A stretch of 64,000 nucleotides of DNA from Rhizobacter terrae (GTDB lineage: Bacteria > Pseudomonadota > Gammaproteobacteria > Burkholderiales > Burkholderiaceae_C). Shown piece by piece: positions 8,782-17,030 of the stretch. The notes below the pieces were generated by a model that worked only from the letters and a program-made list of their open reading frames with translations, had not been told where the DNA came from and did no database searches. The DNA is taken from assembly GCF_003852895.1 (NCBI RefSeq), contig NZ_QUSW01000010.1:124001-188000 (forward strand), given 5' to 3'. The position numbers were made by a program, and so were the translations under genes. How positions within the stretch are numbered: position 1 is the first letter of the stretch; each line of letters begins with the position of its first letter.

Positions 8782-9340
8782 CTGGATCGCCCGCCGCCAG
8801 ATGGCGGCTTTCGAGAAGAAGTACGGCTACGACATGGGCTATGCCCGCGACCTGCTGCGCTTCAGCAAACCGGCCTTCTGGAAGTTCGCGCGGCTCATGC
8901 CGCTGGGCCAGCATCGGGAAGGCGTGCCCAAGGCCGCGTGGCATGCAGCGAAGATCGTCGGCGCACGATCGGAGGATTGCGGGCCGTGCGTGCAACTGGT
9001 GGTCGACATGGCCCGTGAGGACGGCGTGCCCGATGCCGTCGTGCGCGCCGTGCTGCGCGATGACGTCGCGGCGCTGGATGCGGACACAGCACTGGCCTGT
9101 CGCTACGCACGGGCCGTCGTCGCCCGCGATGCGCAGGCACTGGTCCTGCGCGACGAGGTCGTTCAGCGTTTCGGCCCACCGGCGCTGGCATCGCTCGCGC
9201 TGGCACTCACGGCATCGCGCATGTTCCCGATGGTCAAGGCCGCGCTGGGCCACGGCCATGCGTGCTTGCGTGTCAAGGTGGGCAACGAGGTGGTCGCTCC
9301 TGTGCCCATGCAGAATGCCGCGCATGCCCGGCCTGCATGA
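8771..9340 (+). CDS. AhpD/carboxymuconolactone decarboxylase-like protein
   Basis: A 189-residue protein with the alkylhydroperoxidase-like signature EDCGPCVQLVVDMA: a CxxC pair at C70 and C73 with the preceding Glu at 68. In AhpD such cysteines relay electrons to peroxiredoxin, so a thiol redox or peroxide-defence role is plausible. ECF41 sigma genes are typically linked to carboxymuconolactone decarboxylase, oxidoreductase or epimerase genes, and this neighbour fits that pattern. ATG 8771 is chosen; upstream in-frame sequence is a shadow of the preceding gene. Confidence 0.8.
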   Translation: MLLDWIARRQMAAFEKKYGYDMGYARDLLRFSKPAFWKFARLMPLGQHREGVPKAAWHAAKIVGARSEDCGPCVQLVVDMAREDGVPDAVVRAVLRDDVAALDADTALACRYARAVVARDAQALVLRDEVVQRFGPPALASLALALTASRMFPMVKAALGHGHACLRVKVGNEVVAPVPMQNAAHARPA

Positions 9341-10235
9341 CGACGCACCCACCCGCGAGTTCGAGTCGCACCGCCGCTCGCTGCGCGCGCTGGCCTACCG
9401 CATGCTCGGCTCGCGCGCCGAGGCCGAGGATGCGGTGCAGGACTGCTGGCTGCGCTGGCGCGAGGTGGACCATGCGCAGGTGCGCGACGCGCGGGCCTTC
9501 CTCTCGCAGACCATCACCCACCTCTGCCTGGACCGCCTGCAGAGCGCGCAGATGCGCCGCGAGCAGTACGTCGGCGTGTGGCTGCCCGAGCCGCTGGTGG
9601 ACGAGGCGGGCGCCTTCAGTCCCGGCCCCGAAGCGGTCAACGAATACGCGCAGGACGTCTCCATCGCCTTCATGCTGGCGCTGGAACGCCTGAGCCCGCT
9701 GGAGCGCGCGGCCTTCCTCCTGCACGATGTGTTCGACCTCGGCTTCGACGAGATCGGCCAGCGCCTGTCGCGCAGCGCGGCGGCCTGCCGTCAGCTTGCG
9801 GCGCGCGCCAGGCAGCATGTGCGCGCCAGCGAGGTACGCAACGAGGTGAGCGACGAGGACGCGAGCCGTCTGCTGCAGGTGTTCGCCTCGGCGGTCATGC
9901 AAGGCGACGTGGAAGGGTTGGCCACCACGCTGGCCGATGATGTGGAGTTCCTCTCTGACGGCGGTGGTCTGGCCGCGGCCGTGCCCAAGCCGCTTCACGG
10001 CGCGCCGCTGGTCGCCAAGGCGCTGGTCGGCTTCGGGCGCATGGTCGATTGGCTGCGCGTCACGTTCCGCCCCGCCTTGATCAACGGCTGGCCCGGCAGC
10101 GTCTTCTACGCCGAGGACGGCTCAGCCATCCAGACCATGACCTTCCGCCTGCGCGCCGATGGGCGCATCGCGGCCATCTACGTCACGCGCAACCCGCAAA
10201 AGCTCGCGCACCTGCGCCTTCAGGCACCCGCGTAG
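9324..10235 (+). CDS. ECF41-type RNA polymerase sigma factor with SnoaL-like C-terminal extension
   Basis: A 303-residue sigma-70 family factor. Sigma region 2 (about residues 12-78, with AEDAVQDCWLRW) and region 4 (about residues 108-165) are followed by a SnoaL-like extension (about 178-300). All three hallmark ECF41 motifs are visible: WLPEPL (86-91), DGGG (212-215) and NP-x-KL as NPQKL (290-294). In this family the extension replaces an anti-sigma factor and both activates and restrains the sigma factor. The gene starts inside the end of the AhpD-like gene. Its last 16 nt overlap the 3' end of trmL on the other strand. Confidence 0.92.
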   Translation: MPGLHDDAPTREFESHRRSLRALAYRMLGSRAEAEDAVQDCWLRWREVDHAQVRDARAFLSQTITHLCLDRLQSAQMRREQYVGVWLPEPLVDEAGAFSPGPEAVNEYAQDVSIAFMLALERLSPLERAAFLLHDVFDLGFDEIGQRLSRSAAACRQLAARARQHVRASEVRNEVSDEDASRLLQVFASAVMQGDVEGLATTLADDVEFLSDGGGLAAAVPKPLHGAPLVAKALVGFGRMVDWLRVTFRPALINGWPGSVFYAEDGSAIQTMTFRLRADGRIAAIYVTRNPQKLAHLRLQAPA

Positions 10236-10687
10236 CCGTTCTGCCGCCAGGCCTCGAACACCGCCACGGCCACGGCGTTGCTGAGGTTCAGGCTGCGCTG
10301 GCCGGGCCGCATGGGCAGGCGCACGCGCTGCGATGCAGGGAAGGATTCGCGCAAGGCTTCAGGCAGCCCCGCGGTCTCGCAGCCGAACACGATCCAGTCA
10401 CCGGGTTGCCACGGCACATCCGCGAAGGGGCGCGATCCGCGCGTCGTGAAGGCGAAGATGCGTGACGCATCCGGCCGCTTGCTGTCGAGCAGGGCTTGCC
10501 ATGACGCGTGCCGATGGACGCTCGCGTACTCGTGGTAGTCCAGGCCTGCGCGCTGCAGCAGCTTGTCCTCCATCGAGAAGCCCAGCGGCTCCACGAGGTG
10601 CAGGGCGCAGCCCGTGTTGGCGGCGAGGCGGATCACGTTGCCGGTGTTCGGCGGAATCTCAGGGTGGACGAGGACGATGTTGAACAT
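10220..10687 (-). CDS. trmL: tRNA (cytidine/uridine-2'-O-)-methyltransferase TrmL
   Basis: A 155-residue SPOUT-class enzyme that methylates the 2'-O of position 34 in leucine tRNAs. It shows HPEIPPNTGNVIRLAANTG near the N-terminus and the C-terminal knot motif RSLNLSNAVAVAVFE. The start MFNIVLVHPE matches the family; another ATG at 10699 overlaps the comF stop (ATGA) and would add four residues. It is translationally coupled to comF and converges with the sigma factor gene, with overlapping 3' ends. Confidence 0.93.
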   Translation of the reverse strand: MFNIVLVHPEIPPNTGNVIRLAANTGCALHLVEPLGFSMEDKLLQRAGLDYHEYASVHRHASWQALLDSKRPDASRIFAFTTRGSRPFADVPWQPGDWIVFGCETAGLPEALRESFPASQRVRLPMRPGQRSLNLSNAVAVAVFEAWRQNGYAGA

Positions 10688-10695
10688 GGTGCGGA

Positions 10696-11415
10696 TCATT
10701 CGCCAGGTGCGGGCGTGCGTGCCAGCACCCAGGCATGGACTTGCGCGGCGCCGGCCTGCCTGAGCGTGCGTGCGATCTCGCCGACGGTCGCGCCGGTGGT
10801 CATCACGTCGTCGACGATGGCGATGGTCTTGCCGCGCACCTCGGCGGCGCGCCGCGGCTCGACCAGGAACGCGCCCTTCACGTTGCTGGCGCGCTTGTCG
10901 ATCGGGAAGGCAGTCTGGTGCACCGTGTCGCGGATGCGCAGCAGCAGCGAGGCATCGGCACGGGATCCGGTGGCCGGGGCCAGCCGGCGGGCGAGTTCCC
11001 ACGACTGGTTGAAGCCGCGCTCGCGCAGGCGTTGCGCACTCAGCGGCACGGGCAGCACGAGGTCCGGCGGCGCAGAGCCGGCCTGCCGCCAGGCGTGGAG
11101 CAACAGCGAGGCGAGGCTGGCTGACAGGTCCAGGGCCTCATTGAACTTGAGCTGCGTGACAAGGCGGTCCCAGGGCGCGGCGTAGTCGACGGCAGCGATG
11201 GCGCTGTCCTGCGCGGGCGGCGTCACGAGGCAGTCACCGCAGACGGCCACGCCTTCGGGCACCCGCAAGGCGCAACGACCGCAGCGCGGCATGGCCGGCA
11301 TGAACCGCTCGCGGCAGGCATGGCAGACACGTTCGCGCCCCCAGTCACGGCACACCGCGCACTGGGTGGGAACAAGGCCGGCAGGCGAGCCGGCCAGGAG
11401 GCGGGTGAGGAACAA
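10696..11415 (-). CDS. comF: ComF family phosphoribosyltransferase-like protein
   Basis: A 239-residue cytosolic protein. An N-terminal zinc-ribbon (CAVC...CHAC, CGRC...CGDC, residues 19-70) precedes a type I phosphoribosyltransferase domain carrying the PRPP loop VDDVMTTGAT (near residue 200). ComF/GntX proteins aid DNA uptake in naturally competent bacteria; the reaction is not established. It faces away from the BioC-like gene across 57 nt and leads into trmL. Confidence 0.92.
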   Translation of the reverse strand: MFLTRLLAGSPAGLVPTQCAVCRDWGRERVCHACRERFMPAMPRCGRCALRVPEGVAVCGDCLVTPPAQDSAIAAVDYAAPWDRLVTQLKFNEALDLSASLASLLLHAWRQAGSAPPDLVLPVPLSAQRLRERGFNQSWELARRLAPATGSRADASLLLRIRDTVHQTAFPIDKRASNVKGAFLVEPRRAAEVRGKTIAIVDDVMTTGATVGEIARTLRQAGAAQVHAWVLARTPAPGE

Positions 11416-11472
11416 CGCGTGGATCCCGGGGAGAAGTTGGGTCAGGAAGGCGGGTCAATATACTGCCGCCCC

Positions 11473-12378
11473 ATGCCTGAGCCGACTTCCCCTGACGCAC
11501 GTGGCCTGGACGCCCGCGCGGTGGATGCTGCCGTGCGCCGGCTGTCGCGCTCGCCCGGGCCGGCCTGGCTGCATGCCGAGGTGGCCCGCCGCATGGCCGA
11601 GCGCCTGCAGATCGTGCGCCTGCAGCCGGCACGCCTCATCGAATGGTGGTCCTTCCTGGGAGCGGGCGGTGAGTTGCTGGCCAAGGCCTACCCTGAGGCT
11701 GAGCGTGTGCTCGTCGAGCCCAGCGAGGCCTTCGCCCAACGCAGCCGCGAAGCCACGCGGGCGGCATGGTGGTCTCCCAGGCGCTGGCGCAAGGACGAAG
11801 TGGCCGTGGTCGTCGATGGCGAGTCCACCGGCGCCCCTGCCCAGCTGCTGTGGGCCAACATGATGCTGCACGCCGTGCAGGACCCGCCCGCGCTGATGGC
11901 CCGCTGGCAGCAGGCACTGGCCGCCGACGGCTTCGTGATGTTCTCCTGCCTGGGCCCTGACACCGCCCGCGAGCTGCGTGCGCTCTACGCGCGGCTCGGA
12001 TGGCCCGACCCCACCCCCGCCTTCGTCGACATGCACGACCTGGGCGACATGCTCGTGCAGGCAGGCTTCGCCGACCCCGTGATGGACCAGGAAACCATCA
12101 TCCTGAACTGGGCCACGCCGCAGGCCATGCTCGAAGAGCTGCGCGGCCTCGGCGCGAACGCTTCACCCCTGCGTTTCCAGGGGCTGCGCACGCCGCGCTG
12201 GCGCCGCCGGCTCGAGGAAGCCCTGGCGGGCACCGCCGGCCCCGATGGCCGCGTCAGCCTGCGTTTCGAGGTCGCCTACGGCCATGCCTTCAAGGCCTTG
12301 CCCAAGGCTCCGCCGGGCCAGCCGACCACCGTTTCGCTCGACGAGATGCGCAGTCTCGTGCGTTCGCGTCGCAAGTGA
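11473..12378 (+). CDS. BioC-like SAM-dependent methyltransferase
   Basis: A 301-residue protein resembling the malonyl-ACP O-methyltransferase BioC. It has a Rossmann-type methyltransferase core and the late motif LWANMMLHAVQDPP followed by FVMFSCLGPDT. Motif I is poor (LIEWWSFLGAGGELL rather than DxGxGxG), so SAM binding may be altered. ATG 11473 is selected because the upstream in-frame stretch is antisense to comF. No other biotin genes are adjacent, so a biotin role is only suggested by family. Confidence 0.72.
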   Translation: MPEPTSPDARGLDARAVDAAVRRLSRSPGPAWLHAEVARRMAERLQIVRLQPARLIEWWSFLGAGGELLAKAYPEAERVLVEPSEAFAQRSREATRAAWWSPRRWRKDEVAVVVDGESTGAPAQLLWANMMLHAVQDPPALMARWQQALAADGFVMFSCLGPDTARELRALYARLGWPDPTPAFVDMHDLGDMLVQAGFADPVMDQETIILNWATPQAMLEELRGLGANASPLRFQGLRTPRWRRRLEEALAGTAGPDGRVSLRFEVAYGHAFKALPKAPPGQPTTVSLDEMRSLVRSRRK

Positions 12379-12491
12379 GGGTAAGCCAGCGGTTGCCGCT
12401 GCGCTAAAATCCTCAGGTTGACGGTGGAGCACCCGGGAAACCCGCCCGAAACCGGCCAAAACCGGTATCGAAAGCAGTGACCTGGAGGCTC

Positions 12492-12563
12492 GTGGAGCAG
12501 CAGCGCAAGCAGTATGTCGGCAACCAGCTCGCCAGGCGCTTCGCGCGCACCTACGACGCTTGA
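12492..12563 (+). CDS. Possible 23-codon leader ORF upstream of DUF2244/cox operon
   Basis: A GTG-initiated 23-residue ORF (basic and polar, containing QQRKQY and ARRFARTY) is preceded by GGAGG at 12484-12488 with only a 3-nt gap. It overlaps the DUF2244 start in another frame and stops at 12563. It may be a regulatory minigene or chance. I list it only because of the ribosome-binding site and its position. Confidence 0.25.
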   Translation: MEQQRKQYVGNQLARRFARTYDA

Positions 12564-13107
12564 TGCGTCGGGTGCCGCAGGCATCGTTCCCTCCTCCTTC
12601 GCATTTCGCTTCGGCCAAGAGTCGGGCAATGCAGCGGGCGGGTGGAAGGTCGAATGGAAGCTCAAGCGCAATTGCTCGCTCGCGCCGCGCCAGTTGTTGG
12701 GGCTCTACGTGGTTCTTTGCGGCATCTCGTTCGCCGTGGCTGCCTTCTGGTGGTGGCACGGTGCGCGGCTGGTGATGCCCTTTGCAGCCATTGAGCTTCT
12801 CGCCACGGGCGCGGCCATGTTGCTGTACGCGCGCCATGCCGCCGACAACGAGTCCATTGCGCTGGCTCACGACCGCCTGACGGTCGAGCATGCGTCGGGC
12901 AACCGGGTGGAACACGTCGAGTTCCAGCCGATGTGGGTGAGGGTGGAGCCCGAGTCGGGCGACGGTTCGCTGGTCGAGCTGTCCGGACAGGGGCGACGCA
13001 TCGCGGTGGGGCGCTACGTCAGGCCCGAGCTGCGCAGGCAGTTGGCAGATGAATTGAGGGTGGCATTGCGCCATTCAAGGCTGCGGGACTTCCAGGTCGC
13101 GCGGTGA
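12514..13107 (+). CDS. DUF2244 domain membrane protein
   Basis: A 197-residue protein. A low-complexity N-terminus (residues 1-42) is followed by WKLKRNCSLAPRQLL, the typical opening of DUF2244, and two membrane helices (about residues 60-80 and 86-104). A soluble C-terminal part follows. DUF2244 proteins often lie directly before coxB in Burkholderiales and Alphaproteobacteria, which links them to oxidase biogenesis, but no biochemical role is known. It ends 26 nt before coxB. Confidence 0.82.
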   Translation: MSATSSPGASRAPTTLDASGAAGIVPSSFAFRFGQESGNAAGGWKVEWKLKRNCSLAPRQLLGLYVVLCGISFAVAAFWWWHGARLVMPFAAIELLATGAAMLLYARHAADNESIALAHDRLTVEHASGNRVEHVEFQPMWVRVEPESGDGSLVELSGQGRRIAVGRYVRPELRRQLADELRVALRHSRLRDFQVAR

Positions 13108-13133
13108 ACGGTTTTTGAACTGAAGTGACGACG

Positions 13134-14321
13134 ATGAAGACGATGAAAGCACTTTGGCTGGGTTGCATCGAGCGGGCAGGGCAGTGGGGACTGGCGCTTG
13201 CCACGTTGTTGATGGCCCAGGCCGCCATGGCGGTCAACGACCTGCCCGGCGGTCCTGCCGTCAACCAGCTCGACCTGCACCCGCCCGTCACGGCGATCGC
13301 GCGCGAGCAGCGCTGGCTGCACTACTTCGTGATGATCATCTGCCTGGTGATCTTCGTCGGCGTGTTCTCGGTGATGTTCTATTCGATCTTCAAGCACCGC
13401 AAGTCCAAGGGTGCGAAGGCCGCCAACTTCCACGAGAGCACGACGGTCGAAATCATCTGGACCATCGTCCCGTTCATCATCGTGATCTTCATGGCGCTGC
13501 CGGCCACCAAGGCCGTGGTCGCGATGAAGGACACGTCTTCCGCCGACATCACCATCAAGGCCACCGGTATCCAGTGGAAATGGGGTTACGACTACCTCAA
13601 GGGTGAAGGCGAGGGCATCGGCTTCCTCTCCACGCTGGACGTCACCCAGCGCGAGATGTCCGACGCCGGCAAGCCCGCCGGCGACAACTACCTGCTGAAG
13701 GTCGACAACCCGCTCGTGGTGCCCGTCGACAAGAAGATCCGCATCATCACCACCGCCACCGACGTGATCCACGCCTGGATGGTGCCGGCTTTCGGCGTCA
13801 AGCAAGACGCCATCCCCGGCTTCGTGCGCGACACCTGGTTCCGCGCCGAGAAGGTGGGCGACTACTACGGCCAGTGCGCCGAGCTGTGCGGCAAGGAACA
13901 CGCCTACATGCCCATCCACGTGAAGGTGGTGTCCGCCGAGGACTACTCCAAGTGGGTCGGCGACGAGAAGAAGAAAGCTGCCGCCAAGGCCGACGACCCG
14001 ACCAAGGTGTGGGTGCTGCCCGACCTGGTCGCCCGCGGCGAGAAGGTCTACAACACCAACTGCGCGCAGTGCCACCAGGCCAACGGCAAGGGCGGCGGCC
14101 CGATCAAGCCGCTGGACGGCTCGGCCATCGTCCAGGACGCCGACAAGAACAAGCAGCTGCACATCGTGCTGAACGGCGCGAACAACGGTGCCATGCCGTC
14201 GTGGAAGGCGCTGTCCGACACTGAAATCGCCGCGGTGGTCACCTTCACGAAGAACCACTGGTCCAACGCCACCGGCCAGATCGTGCAGCCTGCCGACGTC
14301 ACGGCTGCCCGCAAGCAATAA
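13134..14321 (+). CDS. coxB: Cytochrome c oxidase subunit II with fused cytochrome c domain
   Basis: Subunit II accepts electrons from cytochrome c in the periplasm and passes them to subunit I. From ATG 13134 (395 residues) there is a signal peptide ending near AMA (residue 33), then two membrane helices (about 62-86 and 106-126). The cupredoxin domain carries CuA ligands C248, C252, H256 and M259 in CAELCGKEHAYM. A C-terminal class I cytochrome c domain has CAQCH (310-314) and a methionine near 354. This is the caa3/aa3-type II-c fusion usual in betaproteobacteria. GTG 13125 is an alternative start adding three residues. Confidence 0.96.
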   Translation: MKTMKALWLGCIERAGQWGLALATLLMAQAAMAVNDLPGGPAVNQLDLHPPVTAIAREQRWLHYFVMIICLVIFVGVFSVMFYSIFKHRKSKGAKAANFHESTTVEIIWTIVPFIIVIFMALPATKAVVAMKDTSSADITIKATGIQWKWGYDYLKGEGEGIGFLSTLDVTQREMSDAGKPAGDNYLLKVDNPLVVPVDKKIRIITTATDVIHAWMVPAFGVKQDAIPGFVRDTWFRAEKVGDYYGQCAELCGKEHAYMPIHVKVVSAEDYSKWVGDEKKKAAAKADDPTKVWVLPDLVARGEKVYNTNCAQCHQANGKGGGPIKPLDGSAIVQDADKNKQLHIVLNGANNGAMPSWKALSDTEIAAVVTFTKNHWSNATGQIVQPADVTAARKQ

Positions 14322-14355
14322 GTCGCCCGAACTAGAAGCCTAGGAATCGAAAGCC

Positions 14356-15975
14356 ATGAGCGCTGTACTCGACCACCACGCTGACCACGGTCACGACCAC
14401 GCGCACGACCATCCGCACGGCTGGCGCCGCTGGGTGTTCGCGACCAACCACAAGGACATCGGCACGCTGTACCTGCTGTTCAGCTTCACGATGTTCATCT
14501 TCGGCGGCATCCTGGCGCTGGGCATCCGTGCCGAGCTGTTCCAGCCTGGCCTGCAGTTCGTGAACCCGCAGCTGTTCAACCAGCTGACCACCATGCACGG
14601 CGTGATCATGGTGTTCGGCGCAATCATGCCGGCCTTCGTGGGCTTCGCGAACTGGATGATCCCGCTGCAGATCGGCGCGGCCGACATGGCCTTCGCGCGG
14701 ATGAACAACCTCAGCTTCTGGCTGCTCATCCCCGCCGCGCTGTCCATCGTGATCGCCTTCTTCCTGCCCGGCGGCGCCCCCGCTGCCGGCTGGACGCTGT
14801 ACGCGCCGCTCACGCTTCAGATGGGCCCGTCGATGGACGCCGCGATCTTCGCGCTGCACATCATGGGCGCGAGTTCCATCATGGGCTCGATCAACATCAT
14901 CGTGACCATCCTGAACATGCGCGCGCCGGGCATGACGCTCATGAAGATGCCGCTGTTCTGCTGGACCTGGCTGATCACCGCGTACCTGCTGATCGCCGTG
15001 ATGCCCGTGCTGGCCGGCGCCATCACCATGACGCTGACCGACCGGCACTTCGGCACCACCTTCTTCAACCCCGCCGGCGGCGGTGATCCGGTGATGTACC
15101 AGCACATCTTCTGGTTCTTCGGCCACCCCGAGGTCTACATCATGATCCTGCCGGCGTTCGGCATCGTGAGCGCCATCATCCCGGCGTTCGCACGCAAGCG
15201 CCTGTTCGGCTACACCTCGATGGTGTACGCCACCGCCTCGATCGCCATCCTGTCGTTCATCGTGTGGGCGCACCACATGTTCACGACCGGCATGCCCGTG
15301 ACCGGCCAGCTCTTCTTCATGTACGCGACCATGCTGATCGCGGTGCCCACGGGCGTGAAGATCTTCAACTGGATCGCCACCATGTGGCGCGGCTCGATGA
15401 CCTTCGAGACGCCCATGCTGTTCGCGGTGGGCTTCATCTTCGTGTTCACCATGGGCGGCTTCACGGGCCTCATCCTTGCGATGGCGCCGGTGGACATCCA
15501 GCTGCAGGACACCTACTACGTCGTGGCCCACTTCCACTACGTGCTCGTCGCGGGCTCGCTGTACGCGATGTTCGCGGGCGTCTACTACTGGGGTCCGAAG
15601 TGGACGGGCGTGATGTACAACGAGACGCGCGGCAAGATCCACTTCTGGGGCTCGCTGATCTTCTTCAACGTCACCTTCTTCCCGATGCACTTCCTCGGCT
15701 TGGCCGGCATGCCCCGCCGCTATGCCGACTACCCGATGCAGTTCACCGACTTCAACATGATCGCCTCGGTGGGCGCCTTTGGCTTCGGCCTGATGCAGGT
15801 GTATTTCTTCTTCTTCGTCGTGCTGCCCATGATGCGCGGCAAGGGCGAGAAGGCACCGAAGCAGCCTTGGGAAGCGGCCGAAGGCCTGGAGTGGGAAGTG
15901 CCGTCGCCGGCACCCTTCCACACCTTCGAGCATCCGCCCAAGCTCAACGCTTCGGCCACCAAGGTGATCGGCTGA
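14356..15975 (+). CDS. ctaD: Cytochrome c oxidase subunit I
   Basis: The catalytic subunit of the aa3-type terminal oxidase, holding heme a, heme a3 and CuB and pumping protons in the inner membrane. It has 539 residues with twelve membrane helices. The CuB-histidine/tyrosine crosslink motif HPEVY is at residues 257-261, and the [13 protein letters not shown] segment carries heme ligands. The N-terminus (residues 7-21) is strikingly His-rich, with eight histidines before the first helix. It is 34 nt after coxB and shares its operon. Confidence 0.98.
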   Translation: MSAVLDHHADHGHDHAHDHPHGWRRWVFATNHKDIGTLYLLFSFTMFIFGGILALGIRAELFQPGLQFVNPQLFNQLTTMHGVIMVFGAIMPAFVGFANWMIPLQIGAADMAFARMNNLSFWLLIPAALSIVIAFFLPGGAPAAGWTLYAPLTLQMGPSMDAAIFALHIMGASSIMGSINIIVTILNMRAPGMTLMKMPLFCWTWLITAYLLIAVMPVLAGAITMTLTDRHFGTTFFNPAGGGDPVMYQHIFWFFGHPEVYIMILPAFGIVSAIIPAFARKRLFGYTSMVYATASIAILSFIVWAHHMFTTGMPVTGQLFFMYATMLIAVPTGVKIFNWIATMWRGSMTFETPMLFAVGFIFVFTMGGFTGLILAMAPVDIQLQDTYYVVAHFHYVLVAGSLYAMFAGVYYWGPKWTGVMYNETRGKIHFWGSLIFFNVTFFPMHFLGLAGMPRRYADYPMQFTDFNMIASVGAFGFGLMQVYFFFFVVLPMMRGKGEKAPKQPWEAAEGLEWEVPSPAPFHTFEHPPKLNASATKVIG

Positions 15976-15994
15976 TTCCAATCTGCGTGCAGTC

Positions 15995-16105
15995 ATGACG
16001 CCCGAGCAACGCAAGAAGAATTCGCGCCTCGCCCTGGTCCTCGCATCGGTGGCGGTGGCGCTGTTCGTCGGCTTCATCGCCCGCGCGAAGTTCTTCGGGC
16101 TGTAG
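15995..16105 (+). CDS. Cytochrome oxidase small assembly protein
   Basis: A 36-residue membrane peptide, beginning MTPEQRKKNSRLAL and ending with one helix and the basic tail ARAKFFGL. It is located exactly where Burkholderiales genomes carry a small cytochrome oxidase assembly protein, between ctaD and ctaG. It starts 19 nt after ctaD and stops 3 nt before ctaG. A single membrane helix (about residues 12-29) is clear. Function is inferred from context and from the recurring small gene at this place. Confidence 0.82.
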   Translation: MTPEQRKKNSRLALVLASVAVALFVGFIARAKFFGL

Positions 16106-16108
16106 ACG

Positions 16109-16732
16109 ATGTCGCAAGCCTTGCCTCCGACCGGTTCCGACGGCTTCCTGCGTCGCGACAACCTGCTCATGGTGGGCAAGCTGCTGGTCGTCGCGGCGCT
16201 GATGTTCGCCTTCGGCTACGCGCTGGTGCCGATCTACAAGACCATCTGCACGGCGCTGGGCATCAACGTGCTGGCCAGGTCGGAGCAGTCGGTGCCGGGC
16301 GCGACCTCGCAGTTCAAGGCGAACACGCAGGTGGACACGAGCCGCACCATCACCGTCGAGTTCGACGCCAACGCCCGCGGCGTGTGGGACTTCAAGCCGG
16401 CCCGGCGCAGCATCGAAGTGCATCCGGGCGAGCTGGCCACGGTGATGTACGAGTTCAAGAACATCCAGCCGCGCACCATGGCCGCGCAGGCGATCGCCAG
16501 CTACGCGCCCAAGCAGGCCATGGCGCATTTCAACAAGCTGGAATGCTTCTGCTTCAACGAATACACGCTCAAGCCCGGCGAGAGCAAGCAGTGGCCGGTG
16601 GTGTTCGTGATCGACCCCAAGTTGCCCAAGGATGTGAAGACCATCACCTTGTCGTACACCTTCTTCGAGGTGGGCGGCAAGGTGCCGGCCGCGCCGACGG
16701 CGGCGGCCAAGGGCGCGGAGGTGAGGTCGTGA
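16109..16732 (+). CDS. ctaG: Cytochrome c oxidase assembly protein CtaG (Cox11 family)
   Basis: A 207-residue copper chaperone that delivers copper to the CuB site of subunit I. One N-terminal membrane helix (about residues 16-40) anchors a periplasmic immunoglobulin-like domain with the copper-binding CFCF motif (in LECFCFNEYTLKPGE, nt 16540-16584). It lies between the small assembly gene and the DUF2970 gene, overlapping the latter by 4 nt (GTGA). Confidence 0.96.
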   Translation: MSQALPPTGSDGFLRRDNLLMVGKLLVVAALMFAFGYALVPIYKTICTALGINVLARSEQSVPGATSQFKANTQVDTSRTITVEFDANARGVWDFKPARRSIEVHPGELATVMYEFKNIQPRTMAAQAIASYAPKQAMAHFNKLECFCFNEYTLKPGESKQWPVVFVIDPKLPKDVKTITLSYTFFEVGGKVPAAPTAAAKGAEVRS

Positions 16733-16965
16733 CCGAGCAGCATCCGCTGAAGGAGGCCGTGCAGCGCAAGGCATCGTTCGCGCAGACGATGCGCGCGGTG
16801 GCGTGGTCCTTCTTCGGCGTGCGCAAGTCGTCGGAGTATGAGAAGGACGTGCAGCAGCTCAATCCAGTGCACGTCGTGATTGCAGGCGTGATCGGCGCGG
16901 CCGTCTTCATCGGCCTGCTGATCGCGCTGGTGAGTTGGGTGTTATCCAGTGGAGTGGCCCGGTAG
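16729..16965 (+). CDS. DUF2970 domain small membrane protein
   Basis: A 78-residue protein with a soluble basic N-terminal half (QTMRAVAWSFFGVRKS) and one C-terminal membrane helix (about residues 50-73). It starts at GTG 16729 inside the ctaG stop codon, so translation is coupled. DUF2970 proteins recur between ctaG and ctaE in betaproteobacteria; a role in oxidase assembly or stability is inferred only from this linkage. Confidence 0.85.
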   Translation: MTEQHPLKEAVQRKASFAQTMRAVAWSFFGVRKSSEYEKDVQQLNPVHVVIAGVIGAAVFIGLLIALVSWVLSSGVAR

Positions 16966-17030
16966 CCCCGCAAGGCGCGGCAAGGGCCAGGACAGTTTCA
17001 AGAGACAGAGTTCGGTATCCAGGAGAAAAC

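Noticed and set aside
12379-12513. Known riboswitch in the cox leader
   Set aside because: I compared the visible hairpins with SAM/SAH and cobalamin patterns from memory and found no convincing match; left as an open leader.
14332-16179. 615-codon minus-strand ORF opposite ctaD
   Set aside because: Its translation is rich in His, Arg, Glu and Asp with no domain, the usual shadow of a GC-rich membrane protein gene.
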